A stretch of 64,000 nucleotides of DNA, taken from NCBI GenBank assembly GCA_020284085.1, contig JACEVL010000209.1, forward strand, positions 687,501 through 751,500, given 5' to 3'. This document shows positions 1 through 10,406 of this stretch, one piece after another (position 1 is the first letter of the stretch; every line of letters starts with the position of its first letter). Position numbers and translations under genes: made by a program. The DNA is from Aporrectodea caliginosa (taxonomy: Eukaryota > Annelida > Clitellata > Crassiclitellata > Lumbricidae). The notes under the pieces are model-generated. The model was not told the origin of the DNA. It searched no databases and saw only the letters and a program-made list of their open reading frames with translations.

Positions 1-91
1 AATTAAAAATGTTTAAATAACACAAATAGCAATCCAATCCTCAAATTAAAAAAATATTTTTGGACTCTTAGGGGGGGCGACATCCGCCACT

Positions 92-284
92 GCATACATA
101 CATAATACATACATACATACATAATACATACATACATACATAATACATACATACATACATACATACATACATACATACATACATAATACATACATACATA
201 CATACATACATAATACATACATACATACATACATACATACATACATACATAATACATACATACATACATACATACATACATACA

Positions 285-316
<32 letters not shown>

Positions 317-463
317 CATACATACATACATACATAATACATAATACATACATAATACATACATACATAATACATACATACATACATACATACATACATA
401 ATACATACATACATACATACATACATAATACATACATACATACATAATGCATACATACATATA
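92..463. repeat. Tetranucleotide microsatellite (ACAT)n with ATAATAC interruptions
   Basis: About 370 bases of CATA repeats with occasional AATA breaks. It opens long false frames rich in Met-Tyr-Val-Cys on the minus strand. Confidence 0.97.
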
Positions 464-533
464 TCAATTTGTCCGATGTGGTTGTGGCACAGGGGTTCAA
501 ATTAATCTATTAGGACCGCGGGCAGCGAAAGGG
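464..533 (-). mobile_element. Possible end fragment of a piggyBac-type element
   Basis: The sequence GGCAGCGAAAGGGTTAA at 521-537 matches the right end of the complete element at 58726-59379 (CGCAGCGAAAGGGTTAA). Only the terminus is recognisable; the other end would lie inside or beyond the microsatellite. Confidence 0.35.
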
Positions 534-719
534 TTAAAGCTTACAACAATGCTGTCATTTAATATTTCTTCAGTAAATGGAATTTAAAACTACTGGCGTC
601 GAATGCTCCATACTCATGTCTTTAGTTATTAAGTGCAACAATTTTATTGATCTTATTAAACAACGTAAGAGGTATTACGGAAGTATTTTATAGCAATATT
701 TTGCGTTCTCTAGCACGGC

Positions 720-835
720 GCGTGAGTGGTGCAGTGCAGAGCTATAATTATATTACCGGTAATATATAGCTCTGGTGCAGTGGTAATCCAGTTGCCTTCC
801 AAGCAGCTTACATGGGTTCGAATCCCGTCTCGCGA
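720..835 (+). pseudogene. tRNA-Gly(UCC)-like gene interrupted by a tiny hAT-like insertion
   Basis: With the 46-base insertion removed, the sequence folds as a tRNA. It has an acceptor GCGTGAG/CTCGCGA (one mismatch), an A-box-like TGGTGCAGTGG, an anticodon arm GTTGC-CTTCCAA-GCAGC with anticodon UCC, and a T arm ATGGG-TTCGAAT-CCCGT with a perfect B box. The insertion splits the D arm and duplicates GTGCAGTG. Probably inactive, or a tRNA-derived repeat. Confidence 0.6.
737..774. mobile_element. 38-bp palindromic hAT-like remnant with 8-bp target duplication
   Basis: The insert begins CAGAGCTATA and ends TATAGCTCTG, an almost perfect palindrome. It is flanked by GTGCAGTG at 729-736 and 775-782. 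CAGAG...CTCTG termini and an 8-bp duplication are hAT hallmarks. It is too short to be more than two inverted termini joined. Confidence 0.6.
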
Positions 836-896
836 ATCGTTTTTTGTTTCTTGCTTTGTTTTTCTTGCATCAAATTCCCGTAATCAGTTAGCCTAT

Positions 897-938
897 ACCA
901 CAGAATAGATAAAGCGTACGCTTTATCTATTCTGTGGT
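897..938. repeat. Perfect 42-bp palindrome
   Basis: Two 21-base arms, each the exact reverse complement of the other with no loop, centred on GCGTACGC. No target duplication is visible around it. Confidence 0.85.
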
Positions 939-940
939 TA

Positions 941-1062
941 TACCAAGTTCTCTGCTCTCGGGCAGATGCAAACGTCCAAAGGCGCAACTCCTTTGATGCT
1001 AGCCATTGCTAGGCTTCTTCCTTCAGTTTCCTGTATCCATCTAGGGCGATCTAGCACAATAA
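941..1062. repeat. Dispersed repeat, family R1
   Basis: AAGTTCTCTGC...GGGCAGAT, then TTCCTTCAGTTTCCTGTATC, matches 55435-55545 and in part 3014-3062. Class unknown. Confidence 0.55.
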
Positions 1063-1112
1063 TTTAGGCTATTCGGTTATCATGGGTTATGACATTGTGC
1101 ATAGCCGACTAC

Positions 1113-2724
1113 CAGAGGCGTAGCCAGGATATTTTGCGCCCGGGGACAAGCTATGAAATTGGCGCCCCCTTCCCGCCCCTCCTCCAGGGTTGCCAGGTCG
1201 TCGCGAAAAGCGCGAGTTGGGCTACTTTTCAATGCGCTCGCGACTGAAAATTTCGCCCTCGCGACCTCGCGATATTTGGGCTACTTTTGAATTGTCCCGA
1301 GGTCGCGACGGCGACATTATGAATACTCATAAATAATTTGACCTCAGTAGGCTACTGGGTCACTGTTATTGGCTATAGCCTATTATTGTGTAGTGGTGTT
1401 CCTTAGTTAGTTATAAATACATGCTTTACGGAGTACGGACTAGCCTACGGTAAGCACTAGCAGCTTCCATCAAAATGTTTACGTCAACGGTTTCATCACG
1501 TGCCTTGGCGAAACCAATAAAGGATTATTGACGTACCAACGCAAAAATTTATTAATGTTTTCATTTAGCTGTTCAGCTCGCGACTTTTGGGCTACTTTTT
1601 GACGTGATTTCGCGACCAAGCGCTTCCGAAATCTGGCAACCCTGCCCTCCTCGTCACTCCCTGTTTTATTCATTTCACATTTTCCAAATACACTGAATGG
1701 CAATTTAAATTTTAGTGAAATAAAATATTAAAAATACCGACTGTTCATTGTGTTTTTGAAAGTCAATTAATTCAAATTAGGCTATACATGAATTTATTTA
1801 TCAAACAAATATCTGTTGTCGATAAAATAAAAAATATTTAAACACTAGGTTGTTGATATGTGCTACCGTATGTTACGTATCGCTAAACTAACAGACTTCT
1901 TTCTTTATGAAATTGTGATTAAGTATTTGCATTCAAACAAAACTACAGCAGCAGAATTGAAATCCAAGATAGGGCCTAGCTGAACTGCTAAGTTCTGAGT
2001 GATAGGCCTACTGTCAGTCTGCCTCTTATTGAAAGTTAGCTTGTAATTTTGACCTCGTGGCCCAATAAATAAACAAATCACTGGGATGCAGCAGCCCGAT
2101 CCAGCGGTCGCCCTGTGTCCATGATGCCTATATATAGTATAATATTTCTTACTGGGGATCATGGATGCAGCCATGGGCGTCAAGAGTCAAGGCGGACCCA
2201 GCTAGCTTAACCCTCAGACAGATGCTTCTCCTACAAGGGTTGGCATCATTGGCTATGAATGCAGCTATTCATTCCAGGCGATTAAAAGTTTCCCATACAG
2301 GAAAGTTGAAAATTACTATACCTAATTTGTTTATATTATATTTAAAACCAGATACCACTTTTGGTACATTAAGGATAAGATACACTTGAGCTGAAACCGA
2401 TTCATCATTTTATGAGAAAACGACTTTTCTGATTCTGACTAGCCTAACAATCGTGCATTGTAGGTAGGCTATATCATTTGTAATGAGTATATTATGGTGC
2501 CCCTTAGTGCTCAACGTGGCGCCAAAATAATGTCTGACAACTAGTTTGTAACTATAATGAGGTTTGGGGCGCCAAAATTAAGTCTTATAAATTTATTTGG
2601 GATAAATTAGTTAAAATAGCATAAAAATCAAGACTAAAATTATTAATTCTAACCCTCATTTTGGCGCCCCTTCCTCTGGCGCCCGGGGACACATGTACCC
2701 CCTCCCCCCCTAGCTACGCCTCTG
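1113..2724. mobile_element. hAT-like element, 1.6 kb, with perfect 8-bp TSD
   Basis: Termini CAGAGGCGTAGCCAGG and CTAGCTACGCCTCTG are inverted repeats, and CCGACTAC is duplicated at 1105-1112 and 2725-2732. Subterminal GCGCCCGGGGACA repeats occur at both ends. No transposase frame is seen, so it is non-autonomous. A second hAT element is nested inside. Confidence 0.82.
1185..1644. mobile_element. Nested hAT-like MITE, 460 bp, with perfect 8-bp TSD
   Basis: Starts CAGGGTTGCCAG and ends CTGGCAACCCTG (perfect 12-bp inverted repeats), with CCCTCCTC duplicated at 1177-1184 and 1645-1652. Subterminal CGCGAC and GGGCTACTTTT motifs recur in both arms. Confidence 0.87.
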
Positions 2725-2732
2725 CCGACTAC

Positions 2733-3290
2733 AGGCCCGTCATGCAGTGCTCTGTGCAGGCTATATCAACGCTGATTAAGTTAACTGAATACGGCTTCAG
2801 TAAAAAAATAACGAGGGGGGTTGGACGTCGATTTATGTGCAGTTTGGGTGTGAAATGTAGACTTTACTATGGGACCCTAAGAAAGACTAGGGGGGTTGAA
2901 CCTCCCCCCAACCCCCGGCAATTCTCACCCTGTACGGCTGTCCAGCAGTGGTCTGTCTGTCTTAGCTGCACTGTGATTCGGATCAGCAGGTGACATTACA
3001 TATGTCTTCTCTTCTTTAAGTTCTCTGCCCTTCGGCAGGTTCCAACTTCCAATGACGCCAATTAACGGGAGTAGGCCTAATCGTAATAATAATATTTTCG
3101 TTTATTGCAACAATCCGGTTGACAACCCGCAACCGGTGACAGTGTAGGCTACAATTATGCAATTGAAACAATTCACAAGAACACAAAATTAATGACAGAA
3201 GACATAGGCCTAAATCTTTAACAGAACAGACAGCCTGCAATACACGGCGCTATTATAATAGCAGCCTACAAAGCATATGTCTATCCTACG
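2733..3290. other. Intergenic stretch, no gene
   Basis: Nothing coding is seen. It holds a copy of repeat family R1 (3014-3062) and, at 3095-3160, a sequence also found near 54122-54170 (TATTTTCGTTTATT.., GACCGCAACC-like). Confidence 0.6.
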
Positions 3291-3355
3291 GGACTCGAAC
3301 TCGGTACCTCTCGCTCTCCATGCCAGTGTGTTGTCCAATGCGCTATCGGGCCCCC
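3290..3355 (-). other. tRNA-like sequence, probably a SINE head
   Basis: On the minus strand GGGGGCCCGATAGCGCATTG, then GAGTTCGAGTCCCG, gives A-box and B-box matches with tRNA spacing. The acceptor ends do not pair, so a functional tRNA is unlikely. Confidence 0.4.
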
Positions 3356-3746
3356 TATCGTAGTCTCCAAACTTCTAAAGCACCACTTGAAAGCCAAGCG
3401 CTGGGCACCAGCTCATTCACGAGCGCTGTAATTCATGGACTAAAATCGTCAAGTTCAAACGTCGATCAGTGACTTCTTTCCGCCGTCGTAAGAAGTTGGA
3501 CTAGGCCTACGTCACTGTGTACAGTGCATTTGGCACTTGATTAGGTCCCTATTAACTGCTGGATGCTGGAACCTCTCTTCTCACCAAACGATTTTATTAT
3601 ACCACCAATATCGTTTACTATAGCCTACACACTCGGTTAAGGGCATTTTTGTAAGTACCATGATTGACAACGAAATGACCGTTTTCGAGTTTTACTGCGT
3701 GCAATGGACTAACCATAGTTGAGCACTCTTTTAATGCACTCTTTAA

Positions 3747-4720
3747 CCCTAGGGCTACCAAGCTTTTTTGTAACACTGGCTACCAAGGGGTGGTGGTTAC
3801 CACCACCCCTGGATTTCGTGTTTGGTTTTACATATCATAACTTGTAATATAGCAATGGATTCAGCATTCATTTCTGCACAGAATGGTATATTTAGTTGTA
3901 CATTATGTGAATGCACCTCGAAATTACATCACTTTTAACAACGGAACCCATTAATTAGCAATATTGTATATTATTGCATAAATTTTGTACTTTTCGGATC
4001 AACAAATATAAGATTATGTGTGTTTTGAAACTAATCTATGTATAAAAGATACACAAAATCATCCCTACACATGTTTATATAGTATAAATGTACATCCATA
4101 CATATATAGGCTATCCATACATATATATCGGTTTACGTTGTAATGCTGTATTCAGCCATTTTCACACAGATTACGCGTATTATTATTTATTTTGATCACT
4201 TCCGGTATTCAAAAGACAAAGATGTAGGTATGCAAATGAAGCCCTACATTCCCTCTAAAGAATGGTATCTTTGTTTCTCTTCCAGGAAGACAAATGAATA
4301 CGCTACAGACAAAAACTAAGGGGGGAGTGCTTCCATTCAGCCATTTTTCACGCATATTACGCGTATTATTATTTATTTTGAGCACTTCCGGTTGTCTCAG
4401 GTCAACTCAGTGACCATAGAAATGTAGCCCCACATTCCCTCTATAGAATGGTATAAATTGTGTCTCTTAATATTAAATGACGGATAAGATATAGTCGAAA
4501 ATCTAAGGGGGTGGTATTAAACTGTGGTATCCACCCCCCCTTGGTACCTCGGGTATATCTTTTGAACGGTGTGAGATATCATCTCACATTTTACCTCAAA
4601 ACGTGTGTAAATGAACCCCCTACAGCTACCTAAAAGGTCAAATTTTTATTCCATACGGAAAAAGTTTGAGATGAAAAAAACCTAGGGGGGGTGGCAACCA
4701 CCCCCTTGGTAGCCCGAGGG
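3747..4720. mobile_element. piggyBac-type non-autonomous element, copy 1
   Basis: Flanked by TTAA at 3743-3746 and 4721-4724. Termini CCCTAGGGCTACCAAG and CTTGGTAGCCCGAGGG are inverted repeats. TTAA duplication and a CCCTAG start are typical of piggyBac. A closely related 957-bp copy lies at 30088-31044. An internal block with TTACGCGTATTATTATTTAT is duplicated. No transposase frame. Confidence 0.85.
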
Positions 4721-4724
4721 TTAA

Positions 4725-5420
4725 ATAACATGTTGCAACTATTGTTGATTACGCTAAGACAGACGACCCCAGTCCTTTTCATAAGGTCCCGATTTGGATC
4801 AATTCGGAGAATTTCTCTCGACTTCCCATTCACAAAATAAATATTTCCAGCGACAATGACACAATGTCAAAGGTCTAAATCAAAGCCTTTTATGGTCACT
4901 TTTGTCATGCATTTGTGCATATATGAGTCAATCAGCAATCAATCAGCCGTTTATTGAATCAACAACAGCACAATTAATTAACAATCAGTCATTTAAAAAA
5001 AGAGTTAATCTGCTGATGCTGTCAACAGGACAGCCCCCTAAAGGATAAAATAATCCGCTATTGCAGGGCTGCCCCTTTTCCACATTACATTTACTGATGG
5101 CAAGACGATTTTTATGATCATATACCTATAGAAAACTCAACTTAAATAACAATGTTAGGGCTAAATCATAGCCAAACAACTAAATAAAATAATAAAAAAA
5201 AACCATTGCAGTACAAGATTTAAACCAAACAAACAAATCAAAAACAAAACAGATTATAATGTTCACAGTTGTACATCTTAAACAATCTTAACTACAGATA
5301 CAATCTATCGAGTCATATTCTTTTTATGTGTTCAACAGATAATGTTTCAATTGAGCTTTAAATTGAGCCATGTGTAATATATTTATTAAATTTGGAGTCA
5401 TTATAATTATGCTGACAACT
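4725..5420. other. Intergenic stretch, no gene
   Basis: AT-rich sequence. No coding frame, tRNA or clear repeat structure recognised. Confidence 0.5.
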
Positions 5421-6972
5421 GGATTGTTCGGTATGAGCGCCTGTGATTGGTCGGTATGAGACCGACCAATCACAGGCGACGTCTCATACCGACCAATCAG
5501 AGGCGCCTCTCATACGGACCAATCAAAGGCGACGTCTCATTCCGACCTGTGATTGGTCGGTATGAGACGGCGCCTGTGATTGGTCGGAATGAGACGTCGC
5601 CTTTGATTGGTCGGTATGAGACGGCGCCTGTGAATGGTCGGTATGAGACGTCGCCTTTGATTGGTTGGTATGAGAGTCGCCTCTGATTGGTCGGTATGCG
5701 ACGGCGCCTGTGATTGGTTGGTATGAGACGTCGCCTGTGATTGGTCGGTATGAGACGGCGCCTGTGAATGGTCGGCATGAGACGTCGCTTGTGATTGGTC
5801 GGTATGAGACGTCTTCTCTCATTGGTCCATTTGAGACGGCGCCTGTGATTGGTCCGTATGAGATGGCGCCTGTGATTGGTCCGCATGAGACGTCTCTTGT
5901 GATTGGTCGGTATGAGACGTCGTCTCTCATTGGTCGGTATGAGACGTCGCCTGTGATTGGTCATACCGACCAATCACGAGCGACGTCTCATACCGACCAA
6001 TGAGACGGCGTCTCATACCGACTAATCACAAGGCGTCTCATACCGACTCGGTATGAGACGTCGCTTGTGATTGGTCGGTATGAGATTGCGTCTCATTGGT
6101 CGGTATGAGACGGCGCCGTCGCCTGTGATTGGTAATTGGTCTGTATGAGACGGCATAAGACGTCGCCTGTGATTGGTCCTTTTGAGACGGCGTCTGTGAA
6201 TGGTCGGTATGAGACGTCGTCTCTCATTGGACGGTATGAGACGTCGCTTGTGTTTGGTCCGTATGAGACGTCGTCTCTCATTGGTCGGTATGAAACGTCG
6301 CCTGTGATTGGTCGGTATGAGACTTCGTTTGTGATTGGTCGGTATGAGACGTCTTCTCTCATTGGTCCATTTGAGACGGCGCCTGTGATTGGTCCGTATG
6401 AGATGGCGCCTGTGATTGGTCGGTATGAGACGTCGTCTCTTATTGGTCGGTATGAGACGGCGCCTGTGATTGGTCGGTATGAGACGTCGCTTGTGATTGG
6501 TCGGTATGAGACGTCGTCTCTCATTGGTCCGTTTGAGACGGTGCCTGTGATTGGTCCGTATGAGAGTCGCCTCTGATTGGTCGGTATGAGACGGCGCCTG
6601 TGATTGGTCGGTATGAGACGTCGCTTGTGATTGGTCGGTATGAGACGTCGTCTCTCATTGGTCTGTTTGAGACGGCGCCTGTGATTGGTCCGTATGAGAG
6701 TCGCCTCTGATTGGTCGGTATGAGACGGCGCCGTCGCCTGTGATTGGTCGGTATGAGACGTCGCCTTGGATTGGTCCGTATGAGAGTCGCCTCCGATTGG
6801 TCGGTATGAGACGGCGTCTGTGATTGGTCGGTATGAGACGTCGCCTGTGATTGGTCGGTATGAGACGTCGTCTCTCATTGGTCCGTTTGAGACGGCGCCT
6901 GTGATTCGTCCATATGAGACGTCGCCTCTGATTGGTCGGTATGAGACGTCGCCTTTGATTGGTCGGTCTGTC
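5421..6972. repeat. 27-bp satellite in both orientations
   Basis: About 55 degenerate units based on GATTGGTCGGTATGAGACG followed by GCGCCTGT or TCGCCTGT. Units run forward, but reverse at about 5458-5548 and 5958-6046. The unit length is a multiple of three, so several frames stay open for hundreds of codons on both strands; these are not treated as genes. Every unit carries ATTGG (a CCAAT box on the other strand), and many carry GACGTC or GGCGCC palindromes. Confidence 0.93.
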
Positions 6973-7377
6973 CCGTAGATTTTAACAGGGAGGAAGATGA
7001 ACAACTAATGAGAACTGCGAATGAGGGCGCGTGCCCCATTCTGGCAAGGGCTTCTGTGAAAACAACGAAAAGTTTTTATCTGTACCAAGCCGTTGTTTTG
7101 GCTGGCGGCCATGTTGGTATCCGATTGATGAATGATTGCACGAGAAGCGCCGGTTTTGAACAAACTAGTCTACTGTTAATCGTACATTTAGCGGATTTGA
7201 CGGTCCCCTAATAATTTGCCTTTGTTATTCGTCTATGACCCCGTGAATTACGCCACTGGTTGTCTCCCGGCCATAACAGTCTAATCGAGGTCTGTGAAGT
7301 GTGAACGAATTCCATTTGAATCACGCAGCCAAAAACTTTAAAGCTCAACGTAGGCCTAGAGGCCTATGCCCTACATC
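6973..7377. other. Intergenic stretch, no gene
   Basis: A short plus-strand frame at 7008-7211 has no recognisable motif and no splice context. Nothing else seen. Confidence 0.45.
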
Positions 7378-7712
7378 TGTAGCGATATGGACGCTATGAC
7401 CCCGCTCATGTTGCCTGTAAAGTAGGCTTCGGTCCCCCCCGGGACCGTTGGTCCCCCCGGGACCGTTGGTCCCCCCCGGGGACCGCCAGTCCCCCCTAGT
7501 TGTGTATAAATAGCGCTGCTTAAGACGCGTAGTGGGTTGAATAGTGTAGTTCAGGTTGGTCAGTCAGTCGTTCTTGAGTGCAGTAGTGAGTTCAGTCGTT
7601 CTTGATTACTTTCTGTCAGTTGAATTTGAGTTGTCGTCGATAATACAAGTGATTTCATTGACTTGGCTCTTGTCGTCTTCTTCATCTAATCGACGTTCGG
7701 TGGTCGCTAACA
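7378..7712 (+). mobile_element. Possible solo LTR
   Basis: Starts TGTAGCGA and ends TCGCTAACA, which gives the TG..CA ends and short inverted termini of LTRs. TATAAATAG at 7505-7513 could be a core promoter, and the length of 335 bases fits. No clear target duplication or primer-binding site and no retroelement genes beside it, so the call is tentative. Confidence 0.35.
7428..7497. repeat. GC-rich tandem repeat (GGTCCCCCCGGGACCGTT)
   Basis: Three to four units of 18-20 bases with C6-C7 runs and GGTCCC/GGGACC palindromes, about 10 bases upstream of the TATAAATAG box. Confidence 0.8.
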
Positions 7713-9992
7713 TCGATAAGTCCTCTGCCTGACCGGAGAGGCCGAGCCTGGCAGACATTGAAGACTGGGGGATTCTGAAGCGCTATCCTGGTAAGAAGTG
7801 AAAGGAATCCGCCCGACGGCCGTGGGGTTGAACCCGCCCTCACGAGACGCAATAGATAGCCAGAGAGAGGTTTTCTACACATCTATTGATATTTTATTGA
7901 GGATTTTCTAAAGTAACAACAAACTCGGTGTGTATAATATATATTTTAAAGAAAGTGATAATCATTAGTTCTGTACAATATAAAACACATAGCATAAAGA
8001 CAAACGATCTATATGCCTATAACAGACTTACAGTCGACAAGTTGCTTCGGTGGACGAGATAGCCTATATGAAGAGCAGTGCAACGTATGAAAATAAATTG
8101 AAATGATAACATAACAAAAACCTATGCAATGCCTCACATCTAACAACACCACAACAACGGCGATTAAACGATATATAAAGACAATTACTTCATATAGGTC
8201 GATGTGTCAACAGCTCTTTAAATTAAATAGGGGCCTAGCAGTCAAAAGATTGATTCTAAACAATGGATAAAGCATGCTCTCTTTAGACACCCTTAAAAGA
8301 TTTCTTTCTCCGCTGTATATAGGCCTGCACTTAACCACCTGAACTGACGCTACTTAAGATAGACAGATTGAAAAGAGCTGTAATATGCCAAAACAACCTT
8401 TGTCGGCGGCAACGGCCAAAGTTGTCATAAGCTGCCGTTAAACTGTGAATCCTGATCCTGAACTCCTTCAGCTGCCAATAATTTTTGTAGCATACTGTCC
8501 TTTCATGAATATCCAGCGGCTGTCAACACAACGCCCTAAAGCCGAATTAAACTATCAGTGTAAACAATTTCAAAAATCTAAAAATATGTACATAGACACA
8601 AAAAAAGATTTGCAGAATGGATGGAAGAACTTACTATCTCCCTTTGAATATACAGATTTTGCTCCAGCCCATAGGTCTTTCCTCTAATGCTGCCAATCAA
8701 ACATTGCACCCTGAATGGATGCACCAAACACAGCTCACTTACTTTATACTGCAGTGGTAAAAATTACATATTATATATTGAATGCATGTACCTGGTCATT
8801 ATATAGCGCCTTTTAGGACCCACATAAAATAACTATATGAAAATTACACAACAATTCAAGTACTAACAACAAGAGCAGGTGTTCGTGGACACAACAAATG
8901 CTAAAAATATTCTACACACCAACGATCACACCCACAATGTTCACAGCACAATGAACACAAAGTGAAAGCACTGACGTGAATAACACAAGACAAGTGAAAC
9001 ATGAAGACAGTGCCAGCCACAGTTCCTACAAATAGTAAATAACCAAATTGTCTTTCTCTCTAATCTTTCCTCTCTTCAGATAACAGGTTCCAGTACAACG
9101 TCGGACATTGACAGATGAGCACAAGCAGCAGCTGATCTCCACACATGGGTTCTCGTTTTAAGTCGAGGATTTTCTCGTGAAGAATGAACATGATGCAAAC
9201 TGCAGCAATCGTGGAAATTCAGTGGCGTCTAAGTGAATAACAACTTAGGAAGACAGATTAGCAGAAAGAAGAAAGGGTTCAAGGGAACAGGATAAGGATG
9301 ACAGCGGATGAGACATAAAATGATAAATAAGAGCAGAAGACAAACGGAAATGGGTGAAGAAATGCGGAGCGGTTCAGATACGAGAGTCTGGGAACATTGT
9401 GTGTTCCTTGACAACGCTGAGAGGCTGATCACTTCGATCGTCGAATAGATCTCCGTACTGCAACAGAACAAATAGAAACAACTCATGACAAAAGAAAACA
9501 CAGGGAAAGCTGTGAAGTCAGACACTTGCAAAACAGAATGCAATGAAGGAAGCAATGAAAAAGGACACAAGACAGAGAATGAAGAATACATACATACATA
9601 CATACAAGCACACATGCATACTGCACATACATACACACATGCAAACATACATACACATACTTGCAAGCACACGGATATGAAAATGTCTAGTGGACAAGAT
9701 GGCTGTTGTGTCTGCTATCTGCTCATTTTGAAGATTAGTTCATCATGCTTGGAAGCTGTTATATTATTCGGGCATTACTGAGTGTGTTCTGTTGCTTGGA
9801 GATATTTTTAAGTTTGCTTTGGATTCCGTGCATGTTGGGATGTCACTTGGCCGTATATCATCAAAATCCACGTAGGCCAGCATATATAGGCAGTACTTTT
9901 GTGAGATACTTAAAGGGCACTACAGTGGCTGTATACTTACATACACACAAATACAGATATACATATATGCATAAATATAAACAAATGTGAAA
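7713..9992. other. 3' flank of the usherin gene, no other gene
   Basis: Contains the presumed 3' UTR, whose end I cannot place because no convincing minus-strand AATAAA near the stop stands out. Short frames at 7682-7882 and 8445-8687 show no family motif. Confidence 0.5.
9588..9665. repeat. CATA/CACA microsatellite
   Basis: ATACATACATACATACA followed by mixed CACA and CATA units. Confidence 0.85.
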
Positions 9993-10406
9993 CTATGCAT
10001 ATGAAAACTGAAAGTGTCTAACCACAAGGCTGTGTAGGCCACTGTCTGTTCCAACCACATTTGAATCATTGTAGCTGGAGATATCGTCACCATCAAAATT
10101 CCTCCACTCTTCCAGGTTACGAGATACGTGGTTCTTCTGTCCCGCTCGGAGTGGCACGTTTTGCTTCCTCTCCGATCTTCGTGCCTTTGACTTTGTAGTC
10201 GCCTTCTCTGCTGATCTGTGCGACATTTTCTCAAGCTTCTCCAGTGTGGCATCGACGAGACTGATGCTTCGACTTCCATCGTCTGACGCTGTATCAGACA
10301 TTGCTGGATTGAGATATCCCTCATAGCCGTCCATGGCTTTATCCGAATGTAGACTTGGAACAACAGGCAGACTGTAGACTGGACGAAATGCCACGTCACC
10401 ATGGTC
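9993..10406 (-). CDS. USH2A: Usherin exon 53: cytoplasmic tail and stop
   Basis: Polar, Ser/Asp/Lys-rich frame (SDTASDDGSRSISLVD, then LEKLEKMSHRSAEKATTK) ending in FQFSYA and a stop. The acceptor is uncertain. The strongest site, TTTCAG at 10426, would hit a stop after nine codons when joined to exon 52. GTGAAG ending at 10407 keeps the frame and is used here; a small unseen exon is the alternative. I see no class I PDZ ligand of the type vertebrate usherin carries (DTHL). Confidence 0.65.
   Translation of the reverse strand, partial: DHGDVAFRPVYSLPVVPSLHSDKAMDGYEGYLNPAMSDTASDDGSRSISLVDATLEKLEKMSHRSAEKATTKSKARRSERKQNVPLRAGQKNHVSRNLEEWRNFDGDDISSYNDSNVVGTDSGLHSLVVRHFQFSYA

Noticed and set aside
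3..500. Long minus-strand frames rich in Met-Tyr-Val-Cys
   Set aside because: They translate the ACAT microsatellite; all three frames stay open because the repeat has no stop codon.
3290..3355. Functional tRNA on the minus strand
   Set aside because: A and B boxes are present, but the acceptor stem does not pair, so it is better explained as a SINE head.
5447..7004. Five overlapping frames of 79-303 codons on both strands
   Set aside because: They come from the 27-bp satellite, whose unit is a multiple of three without stops. The peptides simply repeat, and both strands are equally open.
7008..7211. 67-codon plus frame
   Set aside because: No family resemblance, no splice context and no promoter; too weak to call a gene.
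9229..9672. 147-codon minus frame with hydrophobic stretches
   Set aside because: Its start is in a CATA/CACA microsatellite and the rest has low-complexity Leu/Phe text. No supporting signal downstream of the usherin stop.
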